A stretch of DNA of 39,341 bases from the NCBI RefSeq assembly GCF_041320595.1, contig NZ_CP166625.1, positions 680,660 to 720,000 of the forward strand, given 5' to 3'. Source of the stretch: Pleomorphomonas sp. PLEO (GTDB lineage: Bacteria; Pseudomonadota; Alphaproteobacteria; Rhizobiales; Pleomorphomonadaceae). Position numbers and translations under genes: made by a program. Of the stretch, positions 10,017-17,698 are shown one piece after another (the first letter of the stretch is position 1; every line of letters starts with the position of its first letter). Under the pieces are notes generated by a model. That model saw only the letters and a program-made list of their open reading frames with translations. It ran no database searches and was not told the DNA's origin.

Positions 10017-10050
10017 AAAGATGGCCGGACGTCGAGCCCGGCCAATCTTT
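10017..10050. terminator. Bidirectional terminator between convergent genes
   Basis: AAAGATGGCCGG (10017-10028) pairs with CCGGCC-A-ATCTTT (10038-10050), interrupted by one bulged A, around a nine-base loop. The A-rich left edge and T-rich right edge give a U tract on both strands. This fits the convergent aldo/keto reductase (ends 10009) and O-antigen ligase-like gene (ends 10058). Confidence 0.8.
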
Positions 10051-10057
10051 CAAGCGA

Positions 10058-11440
10058 TCACTCTCCCGAAAGCTGGATCGGTCGGCTCTGGGCGAAGCCG
10101 AGGGCAAGGATCAGCAGCATCATCAGCACGATGGCTGGAATTTGCAGGCTGAAGTCGACCAGCGAATGGACGCCTCCGGCAAGCACGGCAGCAGCCGAAG
10201 CGGCTGGAATCATCCAGTTTTCGCGGCGTATGGCGGCAACGGCCGTGGTTCCAGCCAATAGCAACACCGACAGCACGACGGCGATTGCTGCGGGGATGCC
10301 GAGTTCGGTGGCAAGCTCCAGATAGAGATCATGGGCGGCGTCGAAGGTCACATCGGGGCTGATGGGATCGGCCTTGACCGCTCGGAAGGCATCTTCATAG
10401 GTGCCACCGCCATAACCGATCAATGGTCGGGACGCGATGAGGTCAAGGGTCTGTTCGTAGACGGCGAGCCGGATATCGGCATCGCGGTCGACCGTCGCCA
10501 TGCGCTCGAACAGGACGCCACCGGTGTTGGCGAGTACAGCACCCGCGACAAGGCCAACGACAATGAGCACGCCGGCAAGGATACGGCGCGCGCCGGTGGA
10601 TCGGAATACGGCAATCAGTGCCACAACGCCGGTGCCCAGCGCGGCCACGAACATGCCCATGCGCGAGTGCGAAAAGGCGAGCGCGAGGCCAATCAGAGCG
10701 AGCGGCGCCACATTGAAGCCTAGCCGGACCAGCAGGCGGCTCAGTCGCGAGCGGGCGACGTCGTCTTCGTCATCTCCGAAGACAAGAGCTACACCCATGA
10801 TGGCGCCGAAAGCGGCAAAGGTAGCGAAGCTGTTGCGGTTGACGAACACGCCGGTGGCGTCGCCGAAATAGGCGTCCTTAGGCAGGAACAGCAGGACGTC
10901 ACCGAAATAAGTCAACGAGGCGAGAGCAAGCAGCGCGTGAGCCGCGATACCCCAGTAAATCAGACGAAACAGTGTCTTCGCCCGCTGTTTCTCGACGGAC
11001 ACCTGCACTGCCAGCACGAAGAACAATGCGTAGGTCAGGTAACGCACCAGCATGTCGAAGGTCGCGCCCGGACCTATGGAAACTCGTCCCGTGACATCCG
11101 CCAACGGCGACAGCGCCGCCCACTCGGGTGCTGCGCCGATGCCGATTGGCAGAAGCGTTATAAGCAACCAGACGATCACAAGACCGAACAGGACGACCGG
11201 TATGGCGAACGCAGACAACGGCAGGCGTGGTCGGACATGGCCGCGATAGAGGCCGACTGCGTAAAACACGCCCATCACGGCGACGACGACCGCATAGAGC
11301 ATGAAAAAGAAGGCCCGAATGCCGCCCAGGGGCAGCGGCGCCAGAACCGCGGTTGCTACCAATGCCCATCCGAGATAGTCGTGGCCCTTCGACCGGCGGG
11401 ACATGCTGCTCCGGTGCGCCCTATGCTGACGATTGGCCAC
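10058..11440 (-). CDS. O-antigen ligase / polysaccharide polymerase-like membrane protein (Wzy_C family)
   Basis: 460-residue polytopic inner-membrane protein with roughly ten or more hydrophobic segments. It has the Wzy_C/O-antigen ligase arrangement: a transmembrane block with FVNRNSFATF and FSHSRMGMFVA (arginines facing the periplasm in characterised ligases and polymerases), then a large periplasmic loop with RPLIGYGGGTYEDAF and the histidine in FDAAHDLYLELATELG, then final helices. This family joins O-antigen to lipid A core or polymerises exopolysaccharide repeat units; sequence alone cannot separate these. The start is GTG at 11440 with a strong GAGGAGGAA ribosome-binding site. It may use UDP-sugar products of the ugd locus, but the two are 9 kb apart and not one operon. 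The 170-base gap upstream (11441-11610) shows no clear signal. Confidence 0.85.
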   Translation of the reverse strand: MANRQHRAHRSSMSRRSKGHDYLGWALVATAVLAPLPLGGIRAFFFMLYAVVVAVMGVFYAVGLYRGHVRPRLPLSAFAIPVVLFGLVIVWLLITLLPIGIGAAPEWAALSPLADVTGRVSIGPGATFDMLVRYLTYALFFVLAVQVSVEKQRAKTLFRLIYWGIAAHALLALASLTYFGDVLLFLPKDAYFGDATGVFVNRNSFATFAAFGAIMGVALVFGDDEDDVARSRLSRLLVRLGFNVAPLALIGLALAFSHSRMGMFVAALGTGVVALIAVFRSTGARRILAGVLIVVGLVAGAVLANTGGVLFERMATVDRDADIRLAVYEQTLDLIASRPLIGYGGGTYEDAFRAVKADPISPDVTFDAAHDLYLELATELGIPAAIAVVLSVLLLAGTTAVAAIRRENWMIPAASAAAVLAGGVHSLVDFSLQIPAIVLMMLLILALGFAQSRPIQLSGE

Positions 11441-11610
11441 GCTTGGCGTTCCTCCTCAATGACGGCTGCACTTTAGCGATTTCGTTGGCGGCGAGCTAGT
11501 GGATGTATCTCGAAAGTTGCTGGCTTTTCGACGGGAAGCATTTCCGCCAAAACAATAGGTTAGACAAGCCGTTGGTTCCCGCTGCCGGTTCCGCTTGCCG
11601 CTGGTGCGCT

Positions 11611-12477
11611 TCATCCACCGTTCAGAGCATCGGCTGCCCTCAGCGCCGCTGAGGCACGGTTTTCGACGCCGAGCTTGGCGTAGATCTGCTCGAGGTGTTT
11701 GTTGACGGTGCGCGGCGACAAGCCAAGGATCTCACCGATGTCCTTGTTGGTCTTGCCGCGGCCGATCCACAGAAGAACCTCCGCTTCGCGCGTGGTGATT
11801 CCGAAGCGGGATTTCAGAAGATCGCTTTCGCCCGCCTCGCTGCGCCCGAGTCGGTAAAGGCGCTCGCCCGGACCAGCGGTGCCCACCGGGGCAAGGAGGA
11901 ATGGCGAAGCGTTCGCTACCGCCACCTCCAACGGTCCATCGCCACTCGCGGCAGCCGCCTCGATTGCGCCGGCGATGCCTAGATCGTCGATGAGACGGCT
12001 CGCCTGGGGTGTCGCCCAGACGATACGGCCGTCGGGGTCGAGCGCTACCAAGTGCCGTCCCGCCGCGTCGAGCGCGGTTTGTGCCGAGAGATTGGCGCGG
12101 GCATTGGCGAGGTGAACGCGGATGCGCGCCTTGAGTTCATCAAGGTCGATCGGCTTGGTAAGATAGTCCACGCCGCCGGAGGCAAGGCCACGGACGATAT
12201 GTTCGGTTTCGCTCAATCCGGTCATGAAAATAACTGGCACGTGGGCGAGCGCCGGCATGGCCTTCAGCGACCGACAGGCATCGAAGCCGTCCATTTCCGG
12301 CATCACGGCATCCATCAGGACAACATCCGGGGTCACGCGAAGGGCGATGGCGAGTGCCTGGCGGCCGGATGTGGCGACCAGCACCGTGACCCCCTCGGCC
12401 TCCATGGCCTCGGTGAGGAAGCCAAGCGTCTCGGGACTGTCGTCGACGACGAGGACGGTGTCGCGGCTCTGGGTCAT
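11611..12477 (-). CDS. LuxR-type response regulator (REC-PAS-like-HTH)
   Basis: 288-residue response regulator. The N-terminal receiver has the acidic pair VVDDS (residues 11-13), the phosphoacceptor Asp56 in VVLMDAVMPEMDG and Lys108 in YLTKPIDL. A middle stretch of about residues 130-200 (HLVALDPDGRIVWATPQASRL) resembles a small PAS-like sensor fold, which is unusual for NarL-type regulators. The C-terminal LuxR helix-turn-helix (about residues 222-285) contains TTREAEVLLWIGRGKTNKDI and SPRTVNKHLEQIYAKLGVENR. Its ATG overlaps the stop of the upstream hybrid kinase by four bases (ATGA), so they are translationally coupled and very likely a cognate pair. The probable targets are the divergent urt genes, inferred from position only. 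Confidence 0.92.
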   Translation of the reverse strand: MTQSRDTVLVVDDSPETLGFLTEAMEAEGVTVLVATSGRQALAIALRVTPDVVLMDAVMPEMDGFDACRSLKAMPALAHVPVIFMTGLSETEHIVRGLASGGVDYLTKPIDLDELKARIRVHLANARANLSAQTALDAAGRHLVALDPDGRIVWATPQASRLIDDLGIAGAIEAAAASGDGPLEVAVANASPFLLAPVGTAGPGERLYRLGRSEAGESDLLKSRFGITTREAEVLLWIGRGKTNKDIGEILGLSPRTVNKHLEQIYAKLGVENRASAALRAADALNGG

Positions 12478-15400
12478 GGCGAGGTCATATCCTCGAGGGT
12501 GGCGGTGAAACGAGTGAGATCGAAGGTGGCAAGATGGGTGCTGAGCACCGCGATGGCGGCCGGATCGGCATCCGATTCGGTGAGCGCGGCGAGCTTGCCT
12601 TCAAGTCCGCGTACGTAGCCGATGGCCGCGAGCGACTTCAGCTCTGCGATATCGGCCGCGGAAAACGCGGTTGGTCGTCCCACTGGTCGAGGGCTGGTCG
12701 TTATCGGCTCATCGGTTCCCGTTTCCAGGAAGGTCACACCGAGATGGCGGCCGAGCCGATCGAGCAGGTCGGCGAGCGAAAAGGGTTTGGCCAGCAGGTC
12801 ATCGTGACCGAGGTCGCTCGCCGGCATGGCGCCATCGCCGATGTTGGCCGACAGCATGACGATCGGTGTCCTGACACCGCTCGCTCTTAACCGGCTGACG
12901 AGTTGCCAGCCAGTCATGCCGGGCATGCGGATGTCGACGAAGAGGATATCCGGCTGGGCCGTTTCCATGAGCGCAAGGCAGTCCTCGCCACCGGCTGCCG
13001 TCAACACCGTGAAGCCCAGAGGAGCGAGCATCTCCGTCATCATGTCGCGATGCTCGGCGTTGTCATCGACCACTAGAATGATGCGGCGGGGGCCTATGTA
13101 GCCGGTCACTGGCCGGGCCCCGTCAATGACGGCGGCGCCGACTACGGCTCCAAGCATCAGGCGGACGCAGAAACTTGTGCCAGTGCCCGGCGTCGAGTTG
13201 ATGGCGATATCGCCGCCCATGGTCTCGACCAGCAGGCGGGTGATGGTGAGGCCGAGCCCAAGGCCAGGCACGTTTGTGGAGGCCGCGTGCCGACCACGCT
13301 CGAAGGGCTCGAACACGCGGCCCTGATCGTCCTCGGGAATGCCGATGCCGGTGTCTGCGACGGTGAAGCGCGCCACCTGATTTCGGTAGTCGACGGTGAG
13401 CGTCACGGTGCCTTCCGGCGTGAATTTGATGGCGTTGGAGAGGAGATTGACGAGAACCTGGCGCAGGCGCTTCTCGTCAGTGCGGACCACGGCGGGAAGG
13501 TCGGTGGCGCGGCTGGCGTGGAAGGCAAGTCCGCTTGCCTCCGCTTGCAGGGCGAACATGCCCTCGACCTGATCGAGGAGGTCGTGGATGCGGACATCGG
13601 CCAGCCGGATGCGGAAACGGCCGGCCTCGATGCGGGAAATATCCAGAAGGCCGTCGATCAGGCCGGACAGATGCTCCGCCGAGCGGCGAATTACGCCGAC
13701 GGCGTTGCGCCGCTTATCGGCAATGGCCGGGTCGCGCTCTAGAATCTGAGCATAGCCGAGCACCGCATTGAGCGGGGTGCGCAGTTCGTGACTGAGGCCG
13801 ATGACGTAGCGGCTCTTGGCGTCGCTCGCCGCTTCGGCCTTTTCCTTGGCTTTTTGCAATTCGGCATCGGTTCGTTTGTGAGCGGCGATTTCCTGGAACA
13901 GCGCCTGGGTCTGGCGGGCGCTTTCCTCCTCGGCGACGGCGCGCGAATCACGAGCCAACACGAAGAACCAGACGACGATGCCGATCACCACCGAGAACAC
14001 GAAGAACACCACGGCGAGCGTTCTTCCAATCAGCGCGGCTTCACCCGGATGATCGACGGCAACCTGGCGGTAGACGAACCACATGATGAGGCCCGACAGG
14101 CTAGCCCAGAAGCCAAGCTCCATAAGGTAGCGGCCAAGCCGCGTGTCACCGACGGCGATGAGCGGCGGCGGCAACAGGCGCCCGAATAGGGCCTGGACCT
14201 GAGCCCCAAGCCGCGCCTTTGGCTTGCATCGGTCGTGGCAGCGGGCATCGAGCGAGCAGCAAAGCGAACAGATCGGCGCTTGGTACGCCGGGCAATAGGA
14301 CATGTCCTCCGCTTCGAAATCATGCTCGCAGATAGAGCAAGTCAGCGTCGGCGCCAGTGCGTAGCTTCGGCGGGGCTTGCGAGCCAAATAGAAGCGGCCT
14401 CCAGTGCGCCAGGCAATCAGCGGCGCGGTGAGGAAAGCGACGATGAGTGCCACGAAGGGCGCAAAGGCTTCAGCGACCGGGCCGGCGAGACCAACATGGG
14501 CAAGAAGACCGATCAGAGCCGCCGCGGCCATTGCACCGACGCCGACCGGATTGATGTCCCAAAGGTGCGCCCGTTTAAACTCGATGCCCGGTGGGCTGAG
14601 ACCGAGGGGCTTGTTGATCAGGAGGTCGGCCGAAATGGTGGAGAGCCAGGCGACTGCGACGATGGCGAACACCGCCAGCGTTTGTTCCAACGCTTGGTAG
14701 ATGCCGATCTCCATCAGGAGCAGGGCGATGCAAACGTTGAACACCAGCCAGACGACGCGGCCGGGATGGCTGTGAGTGAGGCGCGAGAAAAAGTTCGACC
14801 AAGCGAGCGAGCCGGCATAGGCGTTCATCACGTTGATCTTGAGCTGGGACACCACGACGAAGATGGCCGTCAGCAGGTAGAGCCAAATTCCTTCCGGCAA
14901 CACGTAGCCAAAGGCGACGGCGTACATCCGCGCCGGTTCGGCGGCGTGCTCGATGGGTACGCCGCTCGACAGCGCGAGCACGGCGAGGAAGGAACCGGCG
15001 ATCATCTTGGGCACGCCGAGCACCACCCATCCTGCACCGGCGAGGAATACAGCCACACGCCGCCGCCGACCCGAGCCCGGTAGCCGTGCCGGGAGGAAAC
15101 GGAGGAAGTCGACCTGTTCGCCAATCTGGGCGGTGAGTGCCAGGATCACCGCGCTGGCCGCGCCAAAGGCGACGAGCTGGAAGCCGCTGCCCGTCACTCC
15201 ATCCCGCCCCGCAAACGCCGCCCAGTCGGAAAAACTGGCGCCATCGGAGAAGGCAATGAAGATGAAGGGAAGGATATTGAGCACGATCCAGATCGGTTGC
15301 GTCAGGATCTGGAAGCGGCTGATCCAAGCAATGCCATGGGTGACCAGCGGGATGACCAGAAGCGTCGAGACGATGTAGCCGACCCAAAGCGGCAAGCCGA

Positions 15401-15833
15401 GGGCCATCTCCAGGGCGGTCGACATGATCGACGCCTCGATGGCGAACAGGATGAAGGTGAAGCTTGCGTAGATGAGGGAGGTCACCGTCGAGCCGATGTA
15501 CCCAAAGCCGGCGCCACGGGTCAGCAGATCGATGTCGACGCCATGGCGGGCAGCGGTGCGGGCAATCGGCCAGCCCACAACGAGCATGGTGAGACTGGCT
15601 GCAAGGATGGCGGCGACGGCGTTTATCGTACCGTAGGACAGCGTGATGGCGCCGCCGATCGCTTCCAGCGCCAGGAAGGAAATTGCGCCGATGGCCGTTT
15701 GAGCGACACGCTCCTGCGACCAGCGCCGCGCCGACTTGGCTGTGAAGCGCAGCGCGTAGTCTTCCAGCGTTTCGTCGGCGACCCAGCGGTTGTACTGGCG
15801 CCGGATAGGAATGATGCGCTGCCGCGCCGCCAT
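12474..15833 (-). CDS. NCS1 permease-like / Cys-cluster / hybrid histidine kinase fusion
   Basis: 1119-residue membrane sensor. Residues about 1-480 resemble an NCS1 (cytosine/purine/hydantoin) transporter: about 12 hydrophobic segments, with SFLALEAIGGAITLSYG and later TAQIGEQVDFLRFLP and KINVMNAYAGSLAWSNFFS. Residues 499-536 hold eight cysteines (499, 502, 514, 522, 525, 526, 532, 536). Two more membrane segments follow (about 572-588 and 603-626), then a coiled coil (about 630-670). The kinase has H-box SHELRTPLNA (His682), N-box LLSNAIKF (Asn800), DTGIGIP (827-833) and GLGLGL (857-862). A receiver has VVDDN and Asp967 in FVDIRMPGMTG with Lys1016. The last 80 residues have no clear domain. 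It is divergent from urtA and coupled to a LuxR regulator, suggesting it senses urea or a related solute. Whether the permease part still transports is unknown. Confidence 0.92.
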   Translation of the reverse strand: MAARQRIIPIRRQYNRWVADETLEDYALRFTAKSARRWSQERVAQTAIGAISFLALEAIGGAITLSYGTINAVAAILAASLTMLVVGWPIARTAARHGVDIDLLTRGAGFGYIGSTVTSLIYASFTFILFAIEASIMSTALEMALGLPLWVGYIVSTLLVIPLVTHGIAWISRFQILTQPIWIVLNILPFIFIAFSDGASFSDWAAFAGRDGVTGSGFQLVAFGAASAVILALTAQIGEQVDFLRFLPARLPGSGRRRRVAVFLAGAGWVVLGVPKMIAGSFLAVLALSSGVPIEHAAEPARMYAVAFGYVLPEGIWLYLLTAIFVVVSQLKINVMNAYAGSLAWSNFFSRLTHSHPGRVVWLVFNVCIALLLMEIGIYQALEQTLAVFAIVAVAWLSTISADLLINKPLGLSPPGIEFKRAHLWDINPVGVGAMAAAALIGLLAHVGLAGPVAEAFAPFVALIVAFLTAPLIAWRTGGRFYLARKPRRSYALAPTLTCSICEHDFEAEDMSYCPAYQAPICSLCCSLDARCHDRCKPKARLGAQVQALFGRLLPPPLIAVGDTRLGRYLMELGFWASLSGLIMWFVYRQVAVDHPGEAALIGRTLAVVFFVFSVVIGIVVWFFVLARDSRAVAEEESARQTQALFQEIAAHKRTDAELQKAKEKAEAASDAKSRYVIGLSHELRTPLNAVLGYAQILERDPAIADKRRNAVGVIRRSAEHLSGLIDGLLDISRIEAGRFRIRLADVRIHDLLDQVEGMFALQAEASGLAFHASRATDLPAVVRTDEKRLRQVLVNLLSNAIKFTPEGTVTLTVDYRNQVARFTVADTGIGIPEDDQGRVFEPFERGRHAASTNVPGLGLGLTITRLLVETMGGDIAINSTPGTGTSFCVRLMLGAVVGAAVIDGARPVTGYIGPRRIILVVDDNAEHRDMMTEMLAPLGFTVLTAAGGEDCLALMETAQPDILFVDIRMPGMTGWQLVSRLRASGVRTPIVMLSANIGDGAMPASDLGHDDLLAKPFSLADLLDRLGRHLGVTFLETGTDEPITTSPRPVGRPTAFSAADIAELKSLAAIGYVRGLEGKLAALTESDADPAAIAVLSTHLATFDLTRFTATLEDMTSP

Positions 15834-16103
15834 GCGCCGTGTTCCTCTTTTGACGCCCCCGTATGCGGCAGGCTGCCTTTTTTTTCGTCAGTGCGATCGG
15901 CGGAACCGTGGTCATACAGCCCGTCTGCCGGGCTCGACGGATTGGCCGCCTCCACCACTGGCAATGTGCAGGGTTCATGCCGGTTTGGAGGGAAGCTTAC
16001 GTTAATCGACGTATAGGGCGTCCGGCCGGCTTGGTCGAAAGTCGGAGTGAGGACCAGACGGGGCAAGGGGCCTCGGCCTCCAGATAAAAACGGGGAACCA
16101 AAG
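15834..16103. promoter_or_regulatory. Divergent control region, permease-kinase / urtA
   Basis: These 270 bases must hold the promoters of both the sensor operon (minus) and urtA (plus). I see no sigma-54 -24/-12 element (GG-N10-GC) and no clear NtrC dyad. A short ACGT-taatcg-ACGT inverted repeat sits near 16000-16015, followed by a TATAGG that could be a -10 but lacks a good -35. A small hairpin (GGCA 15867-15870 / TGCC 15874-15877) followed by eight Ts (15878-15885) is present on the plus strand close to the kinase start. Confidence 0.4.
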
Positions 16104-17396
16104 ATGTCGCAGATCTTCGATCGGCGTCGCACGACGCTTGCTGCCGTTCTCGGCGCGCTTCTCGCCTCTACGATGGCCGGTTATGCCGCCGACGACACCA
16201 TTAAGGTCGGCGTGCTGCACTCGCTGTCGGGTACCATGGCCATTTCCGAGACGACCCTCAAAGACACTGTTCTCTATCTGATCGACGAGCAAAACAAGAA
16301 AGGCGGCGTGCTCGGCAAGAAACTCGAACCGGTGGTGGTCGACCCTGCTTCGAATTGGCCCCTCTTTGCCGAAAAGGCGCGGGAGCTGATCTCGCAGGAC
16401 AAGGTATCGGTAGTGTTCGGCTGCTGGACGTCGGTCAGCCGCAAATCGGTGTTGCCGGTGTTCAAGGAGCTCAACTCGATCCTGTTCTATCCCGTCCAGT
16501 ATGAGGGCGAGGAATCGGAGCGCAACGTCTTCTACACCGGCGCTGCCCCCAACCAGCAGGCCATTCCCGCCGTCGACTACCTGATGAAGCAAGAAGGCGT
16601 GCAACGCTGGGTGCTTGCCGGTACCGACTATGTCTACCCGCGGACCACCAACAAGATCCTTGAGGCCTACCTTAAGGCTAAGGGTGTGTCCGCCGACGAC
16701 ATCATGATCAACTACACGCCGTTCGGTCATTCCGACTGGCAGTCGATCGTCGCTGACATCAAGAAGTTCGGTTCGGCGGGCAAGAAGACTGCCGTCGTCT
16801 CGACCATCAATGGCGATGCCAACGTTCCCTTCTACAAGGAGCTCGCCAACCAGGGCATCAAGGCCGAGGATATTCCGGTTGTCGCCTTCTCGGTGGGCGA
16901 AGAGGAACTGGCCGGCATCGATACCAAGCCGCTGGTCGGCCATCTTGCTGCATGGAACTACTTCGAGTCGGTCGACAGCGAAGCCAATACCGCCTTCATC
17001 GACGGTTGGCACAAGTTCATCAAGAACGACAAGCGCACCACCAACGATCCGATGGAAGCCACCTATATCGGCTTCAATGCTTGGGTGAAGGCGGTTGAGG
17101 CGGCTGGCACGACAAACACCGATACGGTGATCGATACACTGGTCGGCACCACCGTGCCGAATCTCTCGGGCGGCTATGCCACCATCATGCCGAACCATCA
17201 CATCACCAAGCCGGTGCTGATCGGCGAGATCCAGGACAATGGCCAGTTCGATATCGTCTCGACGACGGCACCGGTGGTTGGCGACGAATGGTCGGACTAC
17301 CTCGAAGGATCCAAGGACCTGATCTCCGATTGGCGCAAGCCAATGTCCTGCGGCAACTTCAACGTCGTCACGGGCAAGTGCGGCGGCGGTTCCTGA
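16104..17396 (+). CDS. urtA: Urea ABC transporter substrate-binding protein
   Basis: 430-residue periplasmic binding protein for the high-affinity urea ABC importer. The ATG at 16104 is chosen over an in-frame upstream start at 16047, because it gives a normal twin-arginine-free Sec signal peptide (charged FDRRR, hydrophobic core LAAVLGALLAS, cleavage near AGYA-AD) and has a GGGGA ribosome-binding site. The mature protein begins TIKVGVLHSLSGTMAISE, characteristic of the UrtA/FmdD branch of the leucine-binding-like family. SNWPLFAEKARELI, VFGCWTSVSRKSVLPV and NPVQYEGEE-like (YPVQYEGEESERN) segments match UrtA. The protein ends with two cysteines (SCGNF...GKCGGG), likely a disulfide. It heads urtABCDE and is divergent from the permease-kinase gene. 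A strong hairpin follows at 17414-17443. Confidence 0.95.
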   Translation: MSQIFDRRRTTLAAVLGALLASTMAGYAADDTIKVGVLHSLSGTMAISETTLKDTVLYLIDEQNKKGGVLGKKLEPVVVDPASNWPLFAEKARELISQDKVSVVFGCWTSVSRKSVLPVFKELNSILFYPVQYEGEESERNVFYTGAAPNQQAIPAVDYLMKQEGVQRWVLAGTDYVYPRTTNKILEAYLKAKGVSADDIMINYTPFGHSDWQSIVADIKKFGSAGKKTAVVSTINGDANVPFYKELANQGIKAEDIPVVAFSVGEEELAGIDTKPLVGHLAAWNYFESVDSEANTAFIDGWHKFIKNDKRTTNDPMEATYIGFNAWVKAVEAAGTTNTDTVIDTLVGTTVPNLSGGYATIMPNHHITKPVLIGEIQDNGQFDIVSTTAPVVGDEWSDYLEGSKDLISDWRKPMSCGNFNVVTGKCGGGS

Positions 17397-17413
17397 CCCG
17401 CGCCGCGCACCCT

Positions 17414-17443
17414 CCGTCCGGGACTACCCCTGGCCCCGGACGG
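17414..17443 (+). terminator. Stable hairpin after urtA (attenuator or mRNA stabiliser)
   Basis: CCGTCCGGG (17414-17422) and CCCGGACGG (17435-17443) form a perfect nine-pair stem with a 12-base loop, 18 bases after the urtA stop. No U tract follows, so it is not a canonical intrinsic terminator. Such structures after binding-protein genes often protect the upstream mRNA and lower expression of the downstream membrane components. Confidence 0.55.
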
Positions 17444-17698
17444 GCATTGATAGGCCTAGCCGAGTAAATCGGCATTTGAATCACGTATATATGGGCTTTG
17501 CATTAAATATAAGCTTAGAAAATCAATTGAAAACAATAGATTACTGGTGGTTCTCTAGGCTCCGACATGTGCTCCGGGCGTAGTATTTGGGCGGACGCAA
17601 ATGTCGGAGTCGAACCACTGGAACACCCGCTGATCAGATCGCACTCACCTGATCGTCAAGCGAATGCTCCAGCGGTCCCTGACCGGAACGGACATGCC
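17444..17698 (+). promoter_or_regulatory. AT-rich spacer and possible structured leader of urtB
   Basis: The 302-base urtA-urtB gap holds no gene I can support. Positions about 17461-17550 are strikingly AT-rich for this genome, a possible promoter or protein-binding segment. Hairpin I follows: CTCCGACAT (17560-17568) pairs with ATGTCGGAG (17601-17609), continues inward after a G/A mismatch through TGC/GCA and, past one bulged C, TCCG/CGGA, leaving a 15-base loop. Hairpin II: GATCAG (17632-17637) pairs with CTGATC (17649-17654), enclosed by CCGCT (17627-17631) and AGCGG (17671-17675). The urtB start is 17699. Together these could be a regulatory RNA leader; no known riboswitch consensus was recognised. 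Confidence 0.4.

Noticed and set aside
260-11440. ugd, epimerase and the O-antigen ligase-like gene as one polysaccharide cluster
   Set aside because: They are 9 kb apart with an efflux operon and a reductase between; functional linkage is possible but physical clustering is not supported.
15834-16103. Sigma-54 / NtrC promoter for urtA
   Set aside because: No GG-N10-GC element and no TGCAC-type dyad could be found, although TGGC words occur.
16002-17201. About 400-codon frame antisense to urtA
   Set aside because: Shadow of urtA codon structure; no recognisable domain.
17550-17580. Resemblance of TCTCTAGGCTCCG to the start of the guanidine-I (ykkC) riboswitch
   Set aside because: The later conserved ykkC segments (GGTCCGAGAGA-type and GGGATAAAAGCCCGGGAG-type) are absent downstream, so the match is too short to claim.
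17567-17698. In-frame N-terminal extension of UrtB
   Set aside because: The extension would put 44 polar residues ahead of a clear signal peptide and would run through the hairpin region; UrtB proteins start at the signal peptide.
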